Below are positions 50,763 to 59,325 of a stretch of DNA of 64,000 bases, piece after piece. The notes under the pieces were generated by a model. It had not been told where the DNA came from. It was given only the letters and a program-made list of their open reading frames with translations, and did not search any database. The stretch is taken from contig VXLJ01000003.1 of the NCBI GenBank assembly GCA_009841635.1, positions 1 to 64,000 of the forward strand, in the 5' to 3' direction. A program made the position numbers and the translations under genes. Numbering within the stretch: the first letter of the stretch is position 1; every line of letters starts with the position of its first letter. The DNA comes from Gammaproteobacteria bacterium (lineage in GTDB: Bacteria > Pseudomonadota > Gammaproteobacteria > Pseudomonadales > Azotimanducaceae).

Positions 50763-51241
50763 GGCCTACGCTGCGCTTTGTAGAAATCCACCACACAAGG
50801 CGCTACAAATGCTGAGATATCACCGCCAAATGAAGCAATTTCTCTGACTCGCGTCGACGATACATGTGACCACTCATTGGACGTGGGTAGCAGCACATAT
50901 TCAATCGACGGATCTAGCGCTTGGTTCATTTCAAGCATTTGAAATTCATAATCGTAATCTGTGACTGTTCGCAACCCACGCAGTACAAACTTCGTGTTTT
51001 GTGTGCGCACGAACTCGACTAGTAACGTGTTAAAGCCTTCCACCGAAACGCTGTCGCCGAAATCAGCTAAAGCCGCGCGACATAACTCGATACGGTCACG
51101 TAATGCAATATCTGGATCTTTATCCGCCGATGTTCCAATCGCAACCACCACGTGATCGAATAATTTCAAGCTACGTTCGACGATATTGGCGTGGCCGAAC
51201 GTAATTGGATTGAAACTGCCTGGATAGACGACGGTTGTCAC
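50759..51241 (-). CDS. coaD: Phosphopantetheine adenylyltransferase
   Basis: Penultimate step of coenzyme A synthesis; 160 residues, the normal length. The nucleotidyltransferase motif is T14-F-G-H17 in YPGSFNPITFGHANI; RGLRTVTDYDYEFQM and the C-terminal SSTRVREIASFGGDIS are family blocks. It starts at GTG 51241. It is convergent with mutM (four-base overlap) and downstream of rsmD. Confidence 0.96.
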   Translation of the reverse strand: MTTVVYPGSFNPITFGHANIVERSLKLFDHVVVAIGTSADKDPDIALRDRIELCRAALADFGDSVSVEGFNTLLVEFVRTQNTKFVLRGLRTVTDYDYEFQMLEMNQALDPSIEYVLLPTSNEWSHVSSTRVREIASFGGDISAFVAPCVVDFYKAQRRP

Positions 51242-51269
51242 AGCGAAGCTTCGCTTAGAAAAACGAAGC
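51242..51269. repeat. Palindrome and hairpin between rsmD and coaD
   Basis: AGCGAAGCTTCGCT at 51242-51255 is a perfect 14-base palindrome directly before the coaD start; GCTTCG in it can also pair with CGAAGC at about 51264-51269. The alternative pairings could influence coaD translation. Confidence 0.5.
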
Positions 51270-51291
51270 GACGGATTTTAAGTTTGGCGTT

Positions 51292-51918
51292 TTAGGCTTG
51301 CTTAGTCTCGTCAAGTTGCGTGAATAGCTGTATGCGGACCTCCCCGACATTTTTTGACTTCCACTCATGTAGCGGACACACTAATGCTTCAGCGCGCGCT
51401 GAACTCTCAACGTACACGACGCCGCCCGGCGTTAGATGATTGACTATCTCGCTGAGAATACGGGCGTAGTGTCGCTCAGCGTGGAACGGCGGATCAACAA
51501 AAACTAAATCCCACAAGCTCTTATCGCGTTCAAGCCATTGCAATGCATTGGCCTCTACGACCGAGGCGTCAGCGGCCGCTAAATCAAATGTTTGGCATGC
51601 GTCGCGCAGCTTGGTTAAGGTGCGTTTGTCAATATCGACAAAGGTGGCATGATCTGCACCTCGCGATAGGGCTTCAAACCCAAGAATGCCCGACCCAGCA
51701 TAAAGATCCAACACACGACATCCGCGAATGCTGTCGCCTAGCCAATTGAACAAGGTCTCGCGGAGCCTACTAGGTGTTGGGCGCAGCTGCGGACGCGATG
51801 CGACAGCTAGCCGCCGTCCGCGCCATTCACCTGCAATAATTCGCACGTGACCGGTGCGGTTGCGCCTATTTCTTCGCCAACCATTCCCTGCCAACGTATG
51901 TTTCTTAGCGTATGCCAT
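51292..51918 (-). CDS. rsmD: 16S rRNA (guanine966-N2)-methyltransferase
   Basis: SAM-dependent methyltransferase acting on the 30S subunit; 208 residues. Motif I is VLDLYAGSGILGFEALSRGA and the catalytic motif is FVDPPF. RIIAGEWRGRRL and RPTPSRLRETLFNWL are the RsmD N-terminal signature. It is 50 bases upstream of coaD on the same strand and divergent from ftsY by 29 bases. Confidence 0.94.
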   Translation of the reverse strand: MAYAKKHTLAGNGWRRNRRNRTGHVRIIAGEWRGRRLAVASRPQLRPTPSRLRETLFNWLGDSIRGCRVLDLYAGSGILGFEALSRGADHATFVDIDKRTLTKLRDACQTFDLAAADASVVEANALQWLERDKSLWDLVFVDPPFHAERHYARILSEIVNHLTPGGVVYVESSARAEALVCPLHEWKSKNVGEVRIQLFTQLDETKQA

Positions 51919-51947
51919 AGCTGCTATCTAGCTGTCGTGGATACTGT

Positions 51948-52889
51948 GTGAACGCCGAATACGACCACTCGAAACAGAGCATTCTCGCACGATTTAGTAG
52001 CGCGCTTGCGAAAACCAGGTCGCAGATTAGTGATGGCGTCGGTTCCTTGCTCTTAGGCAAGCGTGAAATCGACGCGGGAATATTAGAAGAACTGCGCACA
52101 CAGTTGCTAGTGGCCGATGTTGGCGTTGTCGCCACCGATCGCGTATTAGAGAATCTTGCTCGCAAACTGCGCCGCAAGCAACTAGGCGATGGCGATGCTG
52201 CCATGCGCACATTGCGCGAAGACCTGCACGCAACGGTTGCCGTACTCGAACGACCATTCGAGCTATCGAAAACGCGCCCAACCGTGATTTTGGTCGTCGG
52301 CGTCAATGGTGTCGGCAAAACCACCACCATCGGCAAACTCGCTCACCACTTTAAGCAAAACGGTCTCTCAGTTATGTTGGCTGCAGGTGATACGTATCGT
52401 GCAGCGGCGATTGCGCAACTGCAAAGCTGGGGAGAACGCACCAATGTCCCAGTCATTGCGCAGCGTCCCGGTGCAGATAGCGCGTCCGTCATTTTTGACG
52501 CGGTGGCGTCTGCGGCTGCCCGTAACACGGATGTTGTTATCGCCGATACTGCAGGTCGATTACAGAGCAAGGCTGGTTTAATGGGGGAGCTCGGGAAGAT
52601 TTGTCGCGTCATCAAGAAGCATGATGCTTCTGCGCCGCACGAAACACTGCTCGTACTAGACGCCAATATAGGTCAAAACGCCATTTCGCAAGTTCGCGAA
52701 TTCTCGGAAGTTGCCGAAGTTAGTGGGCTGATCGTCACTAAATTAGATGGTTCGGCAAAAGCGGGTGTGATCGTTGCAATCGCTGAAGAGAACCCGTTGC
52801 CGTTGTATTTCGTTGGCTTAGGCGAATCTAAGGAAGATTTGCACCCGTTCAACGCCAGCGCCTTCATCGACGGATTGTTTGCCGTATGA
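51948..52889 (+). CDS. ftsY: Signal recognition particle receptor FtsY, short form
   Basis: SRP receptor GTPase that docks ribosome-nascent chains at the membrane. 313 residues: N domain (about 10-90) and G domain with VVGVNGVGKTTTIGKLA, AGDTYRAAAIAQL, DTAGR and TKLDGSAKAG. The long acidic A domain of enteric FtsY (497 residues) is missing; only about 15 residues precede the N domain. The start is GTG 51948. It overlaps ftsE as ATGA. Confidence 0.95.
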   Translation: MNAEYDHSKQSILARFSSALAKTRSQISDGVGSLLLGKREIDAGILEELRTQLLVADVGVVATDRVLENLARKLRRKQLGDGDAAMRTLREDLHATVAVLERPFELSKTRPTVILVVGVNGVGKTTTIGKLAHHFKQNGLSVMLAAGDTYRAAAIAQLQSWGERTNVPVIAQRPGADSASVIFDAVASAAARNTDVVIADTAGRLQSKAGLMGELGKICRVIKKHDASAPHETLLVLDANIGQNAISQVREFSEVAEVSGLIVTKLDGSAKAGVIVAIAEENPLPLYFVGLGESKEDLHPFNASAFIDGLFAV

Positions 52890-53560
52890 AAATCGTCGAA
52901 TTCAATGGGATTAGCCATGCCTTTGATGAGACCACGACGATATTGCAGGATCTTTCGCTTTCTATCGAGGAACAGGCATTCCATTGCATCACCGGACCAT
53001 CTGGGTCAGGCAAGACGACGCTACTCAACTTGCTTTTAGGATTGCTACGACCAACCCATGGGGAGATCTTCGTTAACCAATGCAACATTTGTTCACTTGC
53101 TGAACCACAGATTGCGGCGTATCGACAACACATTGGCACCGTTTTTCAACACAACAACTTGATTCCACATCGATCGGTGTATGAGAACGTTGCGTTGCCG
53201 CTTTGGTTAAGAGGTCTGCGCGACAAGGCCATCCGTATTCAAGTGCAGGAATACCTCGAGCGCGTGGGGATGGCTGGTTTTGAAGACGAGCTGCCGCCTC
53301 ACCTTTCAAGTGGTGACCAACAGCGAGTCGCAATCGCCCGTGCTCTCATTGCCCGCCCCAAAATCATGGTTGCCGACGAACCGACTGGCAATCTGGACAA
53401 ACTTCTGGCTCTGAGTGTTGCTGAGTTGCTCAAACATCAGACTTCCATCGGCATGACAGTCATAACCGTTACCCACGATGAAAACGTCGCGGCATTGGCT
53501 GATACCGTGAGCCGCCTTGAGCCGCACGCACAAGAGTCGGGTGCGAGCACATTCCTGTGA
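52886..53560 (+). CDS. ftsE: Cell-division ATP-binding protein FtsE
   Basis: ABC ATPase that, with FtsX, activates periplasmic amidases through EnvC. 224 residues. Walker A is GPSGSGKTT, the signature is LSSGDQQRVAIARAL (instead of LSGGEQQR), Walker B is IMVADEPTGNLD, and the switch His is in VTHDE. It starts inside the ftsY stop and its own stop overlaps ftsX. Confidence 0.95.
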   Translation: MKIVEFNGISHAFDETTTILQDLSLSIEEQAFHCITGPSGSGKTTLLNLLLGLLRPTHGEIFVNQCNICSLAEPQIAAYRQHIGTVFQHNNLIPHRSVYENVALPLWLRGLRDKAIRIQVQEYLERVGMAGFEDELPPHLSSGDQQRVAIARALIARPKIMVADEPTGNLDKLLALSVAELLKHQTSIGMTVITVTHDENVAALADTVSRLEPHAQESGASTFL

Positions 53561-54534
53561 GCTTGATTAAAGCGCAAGCCACGCCACCTTGGCCCGCGCA
53601 CGAGCCAACCGAGAAGCAAGTCCGTTTACGCGAACACGTCCGTTACTGCAAAGAGGCCGTTCTTCAACTCATCACCCAGGTCCTTACGACTTTTTTCGTG
53701 ATGTCATTAATCGGCGTTTCTATTGCGATGCCTGCCGGTACATGGGTTTTGCGCGACTATCTCAGCCATGCCGATTTGGCGTGGCCTTCAGAACGTGGAT
53801 TCAATGTGTTCTTTACAAACCATGCGACCGACTCTCAAATTGCTTCAACGGCGCAAACTATTGCAAGCCACGCGTTCGTAACCGACGTGCAAACAATTCC
53901 CAAAGACGTTGCATTAAGAGAGTACCTCACAGCTGCTGATTTGCCTGATATCGCCGCGAGCATCGTTGAAAATCCTTTGCCGGACGCGCTCACAGTATTC
54001 GTCAGTGACTCAATTCAGACAACCAAAGTGACCGAACTCACAGATTTCATTCGCGCTCTAGATGCAATTGATCTAGTTAGTTACGATCCAGAAATCGTCG
54101 TGAGATTTAGCGCGATAGCGAGCATATTCAATCGCATACTATGGTTGATTGGGGTAGTGTTTTGTTTATTCGCACTGTTCGTGACGGCCACCGCCGTACG
54201 GATAGCAATTCAATCGCGACTGCACGAAATTCGCATATGGCACATCATTGGCAGTCCGCGACGGACGATACGCGGGCCATTTTTATGGTGCGGCACGCTC
54301 TATGGCTTGCTCGGCGGGATATTTGCCCTCGTCTTGCTATCCCTGGTATTAATTTACGTCGAGGAGCCACTCAGTAGGTTGACGGCAAGTTATGGCGTTT
54401 CGCGCAACATGCAGAGCCTTGAATGGGGCGTCGTCGTGATCGTGATAGGTATTAGCGCTGCGCTAGGCCTGACTAGCGCGCTGTATTCGACTTGGCGCTA
54501 CATTCGCAAAGTTACGCTCAACTGGGAGATTTAG
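53557..54534 (+). CDS. ftsX: Cell-division protein FtsX
   Basis: Membrane partner of FtsE, 325 residues with four hydrophobic segments (about 35-60, 195-220, 245-270, 290-310) and a periplasmic domain between the first two. SRLHEIRIWHIIGSPRRTIRGPF is the conserved cytoplasmic coupling segment. The start is GTG 53557 (GTGA overlap). rpoH, which usually follows ftsX in gammaproteobacteria, is absent. Confidence 0.94.
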   Translation: MSLIKAQATPPWPAHEPTEKQVRLREHVRYCKEAVLQLITQVLTTFFVMSLIGVSIAMPAGTWVLRDYLSHADLAWPSERGFNVFFTNHATDSQIASTAQTIASHAFVTDVQTIPKDVALREYLTAADLPDIAASIVENPLPDALTVFVSDSIQTTKVTELTDFIRALDAIDLVSYDPEIVVRFSAIASIFNRILWLIGVVFCLFALFVTATAVRIAIQSRLHEIRIWHIIGSPRRTIRGPFLWCGTLYGLLGGIFALVLLSLVLIYVEEPLSRLTASYGVSRNMQSLEWGVVVIVIGISAALGLTSALYSTWRYIRKVTLNWEI

Positions 54535-54536
54535 TT

Positions 54537-54560
54537 ACGACTAGGCAACTGCCCTGTCGT
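54537..54560. terminator. Hairpin between ftsX and the S8 protease
   Basis: ACGAC (54537-54541) pairs with GTCGT (54556-54560), and GGC-AACT-GCC forms the inner stem with a 2-by-2 internal loop. It begins one base after the ftsX stop codon; no T-run follows. Confidence 0.4.
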
Positions 54561-54583
54561 CTCAAGTAGAAGCAACCGTGCGC

Positions 54584-57100
54584 CTACGGATGCTCACCGT
54601 GCCAAAATCGAATTGCCCAAGAGTCTAGTGAGCCGGTATCACCGACTGCCGCATCGATGATTTTGATTCTCCAGAGGCCTCGTGGTGACTCGCCATAGAA
54701 AGCATTGCTTAATAACTGCCAATCCAGCTGAGTATCGCCCGCAATTGCATTATTGAACACTTGATTCAGTATGCTCCGGGTACCGCTTGGTGACGTGAGT
54801 TCGATGCTCAAATCGGACAAATTGTCATGCGTGCCATTGACCCACAGTTGCGCCGCTTCGATGTTTGCGCGAGCTGGTAGGTCTACATTGAGCGACGACT
54901 CTAAGCCGCCACCATCGTGATCAGGTATGTTCAGAACGTCCCCAGCATAGCTGATCCATTCTGAAAGCTGCTGCTCACCCAGATTATCAGGTCGGAAGTC
55001 ACCACGAATGAAATTCAACGCAGCGTCGACATCTAGTGCGCCAAAACCGAAATGGTTGTGAAACATGTACCCGGCACCGTTGGTGATCCAATGGCGCTGA
55101 AACGTAGCAAGCCTATTCCCGATCATCACATCTTGGCTTTGGTCTGGATTACGGGAACTGTTGCTACGCCGCGCCGTCGAAGCCAACACATGTTTAACAT
55201 CGCGCCACGTCAAGCCAGGCTCTTCTTCTAATAACAATGCGACTGCACCAGCAGTGTGCGGTGCCGCGGCCGAAGTGCCATTGAAATTACTGCCGTAGTC
55301 GCCGTACGGATCGGCGTCTTGGTTCTCCGCTATACCTGGCCAATTTCGCGAGCTATACCCTCGATATCTGCCGAATTGATCCGTTGTAATCGACGCAGGT
55401 TCATTGACGCCGTATTCTCCTGCTGGTGCCGAAATCCAGAGATTGCTGCCCACGCTCGAATAAGAAGCCTTGGCACCGTGTGCGTTTAGAGCTCCTACTA
55501 CGATCAAATGTGGAACGTTGTTGAACGGATCACCATTAGAACTGGAGCAACCAATCAGATCATGTATGACATGCCTGAAACTGACGCAACGGCCGAAACT
55601 ATTCCCTGCCGCTTTGACATAAATCGCACCAAGACCAGCGCGAAGTTGACGCGTCCCGTATCGAACCACGGTATCGTCAGGATAGGAATATTGAAAGCCA
55701 AACGTCCCGAAACTCATGTTAAAAACATCAATCTGCGCCGAATTTGGCTCACGATTACTGGCACCTAACGCGTCTTCCCTACAGCAGTTTTCAGACAGAT
55801 AGTTGAATCCAAACAATCGAACGTCGGGCGCTACGCCGCGCAGACCCATGCCGTTGTTGCCTTTTGCCCCAATGACCCCCGCGACGCTCGTACCGTGATC
55901 GCCACGCGAATCAGGCAAGTACGGATCGGTTAGCTCTGCATTGAACCAACCATCGGATTCACGACGCAGATCCGCTCGGAAGTTGTAAGACTCGTTTCTT
56001 TCGACATTGGCTGCCAAATCGGGATGACAGATCTCTAAACCCGTATCGACGACCGCGACATTAACGCCACGCCCTGTCGGTTGACTGGCTTCAATAGCAG
56101 ACTGCATTTGCAAATCTTCGCCGGCGGTACCGCCATGGGCCGCGAATGCTTTCTGGCCGCTGTTTTGAAGTGACCACTGATGCTCAAACAGTGGGTCTGT
56201 TTCGGTCTCCCCTACCGGACGATTAGGCTCCTCACAACCAACAAGAATCCGGCCACGTGAATCAAGGGTAAAACCGTTGTACTCCCGATTCGGCAGCACG
56301 TTGTAATCACCTTCCTCAGGCACTCTATCAATTTCTGCGTAACTCCAATAGGTTCGGCCATGCGACAGAGCCGCCAGCGAAAAATCGAACGAGGTCCTAA
56401 ATCTCTCACCGCTTCCTAAAGGTGGTACTTCAATTCGCTGGAACTCCTCGACGGCTCGACCGAGCTCGCCAGGTCTTATCAGGCGGTGCAAGGAGACAGC
56501 CATGAATGTCTCCGAGCTGGTCATGTTGCCGAAATTCCAAACGTTAACTTCAAGCTTAGCAGTAGCTGCTGAAAAGCTGGCGTCGGTGTAAAGGAAAAGC
56601 TCAGCTCGAGAGACTTTTTGTGCAGGCGTTAGTTCCTGATCACCATCGTCCGCAATCGTAAATGCGACAGAGCCTGGCACACCGACCGAAGTTGCCGTAG
56701 ACAAATTGCCCAACGATAGCGTGAGTGTTTCTGTTTCCTCCGGTAGCCAATCGTTGAGAGGGCGCAATGTTGTGCTGGCTCGGGTCTGATTTGGTCGAAA
56801 GGTCAACAATGGATCATCAATGGCGAAGTCCAATCCCTCAGTCGCTGTGCCTTCAAATGCAAACTGGACCCAGACGCTCCTATTAACAGATGGCGTTATG
56901 TCTACCCAAACTTCTTCACCATCACGCGAGTTTTCGAACAGTTCGGTAGCGCGGGCGGAAATGGTCGCCGTGACGGGTGTGAGAGGTCTTAAGCGTGACG
57001 AAGAGTCTGAATCAGACGACCCGCAGCTCGCTATGAGCATTGTCGTGGAACTAGCCAAGACGAACTGCATTGCCCACCAATGACAGCAACGTCGTAGCAT
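54584..57100 (-). CDS. S8 (subtilisin/kexin-like) serine protease lipoprotein with Calx-beta and P domains
   Basis: 838 residues from Met 57100. The N-terminus is a lipoprotein signal with lipobox LIASC (Cys 26), so it is probably anchored to the outer membrane. Then come a Calx-beta-like domain (about 45-150), a CARDB-like beta domain (about 160-285), the subtilase catalytic domain with D352 (VVDTGLE), H402 (RGDHGTSVAG), N500 (AAGNSFG) and S610 (NGTSAAAPHTAG), and a proprotein-convertase P domain (about 700-835, ending GSLDSWAIRFWHGE). No N-terminal inhibitor-type propeptide is visible in it. An upstream reading frame to 57226 lies inside the neighbouring gene. It begins 4 bases after that gene's stop. 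Confidence 0.92.
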   Translation of the reverse strand: MLRRCCHWWAMQFVLASSTTMLIASCGSSDSDSSSRLRPLTPVTATISARATELFENSRDGEEVWVDITPSVNRSVWVQFAFEGTATEGLDFAIDDPLLTFRPNQTRASTTLRPLNDWLPEETETLTLSLGNLSTATSVGVPGSVAFTIADDGDQELTPAQKVSRAELFLYTDASFSAATAKLEVNVWNFGNMTSSETFMAVSLHRLIRPGELGRAVEEFQRIEVPPLGSGERFRTSFDFSLAALSHGRTYWSYAEIDRVPEEGDYNVLPNREYNGFTLDSRGRILVGCEEPNRPVGETETDPLFEHQWSLQNSGQKAFAAHGGTAGEDLQMQSAIEASQPTGRGVNVAVVDTGLEICHPDLAANVERNESYNFRADLRRESDGWFNAELTDPYLPDSRGDHGTSVAGVIGAKGNNGMGLRGVAPDVRLFGFNYLSENCCREDALGASNREPNSAQIDVFNMSFGTFGFQYSYPDDTVVRYGTRQLRAGLGAIYVKAAGNSFGRCVSFRHVIHDLIGCSSSNGDPFNNVPHLIVVGALNAHGAKASYSSVGSNLWISAPAGEYGVNEPASITTDQFGRYRGYSSRNWPGIAENQDADPYGDYGSNFNGTSAAAPHTAGAVALLLEEEPGLTWRDVKHVLASTARRSNSSRNPDQSQDVMIGNRLATFQRHWITNGAGYMFHNHFGFGALDVDAALNFIRGDFRPDNLGEQQLSEWISYAGDVLNIPDHDGGGLESSLNVDLPARANIEAAQLWVNGTHDNLSDLSIELTSPSGTRSILNQVFNNAIAGDTQLDWQLLSNAFYGESPRGLWRIKIIDAAVGDTGSLDSWAIRFWHGEHP

Positions 57101-57104
57101 GCGT

Positions 57105-57644
57105 TTACTGAGGGAACTGACGGGGACGCTTGAATTGCAAGACTGCTTTGCGTACGCGGGGATCAGCCTGCAATTCTTGGACAACCGCCAGTGGATTTGC
57201 CGTGGGGCGCAACCACAAGATCGCATACCCCAGTTCGCCGTAATCCTTTGAACGAATGACCTCAGGCGAATTGGCGAGCGCGCTTAACGTCTTAGGGCTA
57301 TCACATTCAACGCGCACTCGACTATCAAGTTCGTGAAATCTACCATCATGGCTTCCGTATACGACCCAAGGTCGACGCGACGTCCGGCTATACCAATGTG
57401 AACCCACATTCTGCGTTTCTAGTTTTGCGACATAGCGAAATGCAACGCCTCGACGTTCTAAACGAATTTCTGCGTCGGCGATTTTTTGAGCACCATTTGC
57501 AAAGACGGTTTCTGCCATATGGTGAAACGTCTTATCTGCCTCGTGAACGGCAAGCACCTGCTCTACTTGCGCCCCAATGCCGACCGCGACAAGGCATGAT
57601 GCGACGACCAAAAACCTTCTTGTAGAGCAACTAGCTGAGGCCAT
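57105..57644 (-). CDS. Small secreted protein, candidate detached propeptide/chaperone of the S8 protease
   Basis: 179 residues with an N-terminal hydrophobic export segment (about 10-30, ending GIGAQ). I do not recognise the middle part. The C-terminal part GYAILWLRPTANPLAVVQELQADPRVRKAVLQF resembles the propeptides of bacterial subtilases, where a xxVRLxPGxDPxAVxxxLxxxPxVxxAxP pattern precedes the catalytic domain. The gene lies immediately upstream of the S8 protease (4-base gap, same strand), which itself lacks such a region, so it may act in trans as folding chaperone and inhibitor. That role is inferred. Confidence 0.72.
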   Translation of the reverse strand: MASASCSTRRFLVVASCLVAVGIGAQVEQVLAVHEADKTFHHMAETVFANGAQKIADAEIRLERRGVAFRYVAKLETQNVGSHWYSRTSRRPWVVYGSHDGRFHELDSRVRVECDSPKTLSALANSPEVIRSKDYGELGYAILWLRPTANPLAVVQELQADPRVRKAVLQFKRPRQFPQ

Positions 57645-57652
57645 GCGAGAAC

Positions 57653-58477
57653 TTAGACCGCGACGCTCGCTTCCGCGACGTACACGATGCTGTCATCCTC
57701 CTTTTGCATCCACAAAAACGCTTGCCGACGATCTAGCTCCGTCTGCGTGGCGAGTTCAACGCCATGCACTGTCACAAGATCATCACACCAACAAGGGTTA
57801 GTGAATTTCAAATCCAATTTACCGCTTGTGGCCCAAGCATCGCCAAAGTAGTCTTCAAGGACAGTACCAGCATACGCCATAGTCATGCGGCCACCCACCA
57901 CCACACGTTGGAAACCTAGTTCTTTTGCCGCTTCGTCATCCGTGTGGTAATTGGCGTTGCCGTGGAAAAACAAGCCGCACATTTCCTTCGTTATGACCTT
58001 AGCAAAACCGCCAAAACGTTTACCTTCCGGCACAATAAATTTTCGCGCGCCCGGCTTTTTACTCGGATCTCGAAGTTCGACACTGTCCCCACTAATCCGT
58101 TCGCGAAGAAAGCTCTGATGGTGGTAAGTCCGAACCACCAGGTCTCCGCCTTCGTCTGCCATGTCGACGCGATATTTCACGACCTGCCGGTCTCGCTTGT
58201 CATAGATATCTGTTATTTGACCTGAGATCTGATAGGCGTAGTTTGACACTAATGGTCGATGCAGCTCCCACTCCTGCCGCATCCAAAGATGACCAATCTG
58301 ATATGGAAACGCGATCTCCGCGAAATACGCATTGTCAATGCCAGTCGCGACCATGACAGGAATTTGGTCATTCACATTTGATTCAAGCTTCAATCCTGTG
58401 AGGTAATCGTTCAATACGCCATCGTCAATAGTGAATTGTGATTCCGAAAGCGTCTTGCCTACGTACGGGTCTGCCAT
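57653..58477 (-). CDS. MaoC-like hotdog-fold hydratase
   Basis: 274 residues, double hotdog arrangement. The C-terminal half holds the hydratase-2 pattern NYHTDDEAAKELGFQRVVVGGRMT, whose Asp/His pair is catalytic in MaoC and (R)-specific enoyl-CoA hydratases. The N-terminal half is the degenerate second hotdog. The start at Met 58477 (MADPYVGKTLSESQ) is preferred over 58519. It lies eight bases upstream of the small secreted gene, which looks accidental in function but implies possible co-transcription. Confidence 0.83.
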   Translation of the reverse strand: MADPYVGKTLSESQFTIDDGVLNDYLTGLKLESNVNDQIPVMVATGIDNAYFAEIAFPYQIGHLWMRQEWELHRPLVSNYAYQISGQITDIYDKRDRQVVKYRVDMADEGGDLVVRTYHHQSFLRERISGDSVELRDPSKKPGARKFIVPEGKRFGGFAKVITKEMCGLFFHGNANYHTDDEAAKELGFQRVVVGGRMTMAYAGTVLEDYFGDAWATSGKLDLKFTNPCWCDDLVTVHGVELATQTELDRRQAFLWMQKEDDSIVYVAEASVAV

Positions 58478-58563
58478 TGTGTCGAGCGCCAAAATCCATA
58501 ATCTTGCCGAATTATCCACCTGATTTCGAGGTTTCGATTGCTACATTTCACAGCATTTGCGCC

Positions 58564-59049
58564 ATGAGATTACAGTCGTACGCCAGGAATTTGCGGCTTG
58601 CTCTAGCACTGTGCATGCTCGTGATACCGTCCACCTCAAATCTCGTTGGGCAACTGGCCTCGCCACTGTATGAACGACCGCAACAAGCGTTGCGCATTCA
58701 CACCACAGACGGCTCGATTGTCCACCTAAAGACAGTCATCGTGTCCAACCGTGAAGACATGCGAAGAGGGTTAATGCACGTAACGCATTTGCCGCTGAAC
58801 ATGACCATGCTCTTCGTTTACGAGCGACCCAGGCCTGCCTCAATGTGGATGAAGAACACATTGATCTCGCTTGATATGTGGTGGATTGATACGAATTTCA
58901 CCGTTCAACACATCGCCCATCAAACCAAGCCGCTATCACTCGATCCCATTGGTTTAGATGAACCAGTGCGCGCGGTTCTCGAAATCAACGCAGGCCTGAG
59001 CCGAATGCTTGGCGTATCGAAAGGTGCTAAAGTCGAATTGGTCCGCTAG
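58564..59049 (+). CDS. DUF192 family exported protein
   Basis: 161 residues with a signal peptide (about 1-30) and the DUF192 signature: NREDMRRGLMHVTHLPLNMTMLF, then MWMKNTLISLDMWWID and a final GVSKGAKVEL. Function of the family is unknown. The start is Met 58564; the frame is open further up but overlaps the divergent MaoC gene there. Confidence 0.88.
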   Translation: MRLQSYARNLRLALALCMLVIPSTSNLVGQLASPLYERPQQALRIHTTDGSIVHLKTVIVSNREDMRRGLMHVTHLPLNMTMLFVYERPRPASMWMKNTLISLDMWWIDTNFTVQHIAHQTKPLSLDPIGLDEPVRAVLEINAGLSRMLGVSKGAKVELVR

Positions 59050-59325
59050 TGGATCGAACAGCCACCGCGTGCGAAGCACACGCACTCCTATCCCCGCTAT
59101 CTATTTGTGGTTTAGAATGAAATGACATCACGGAAACAGACAATCCGGGGAACCCAACGCCATGCGTTTCTGCCGTTCCGATTGGCTTCGAGGTTTATTA
59201 CGTCGTCACGCGCTCGTGTCAGATCGGAGATATGACTGCCGCTATTCCGCATGCAAAAACTTGCTTTTCGTTTCAATGCTCGTTAACGGTTCCGTTCGAA
59301 GAACAAGGTCCCACGAATAAGCGTT

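Noticed and set aside
54584-57226. Protease start at 57226
   Set aside because: The extra 42 residues lie inside the neighbouring gene and would bury the lipoprotein signal; Met 57100 gives a clean lipobox.
59162-59320. Small frame of about 52 codons with an upstream GGGGAA, before the acyltransferase gene
   Set aside because: No recognisable domain or signal and arginine/cysteine-rich composition typical of chance frames; not supported enough to call a gene.
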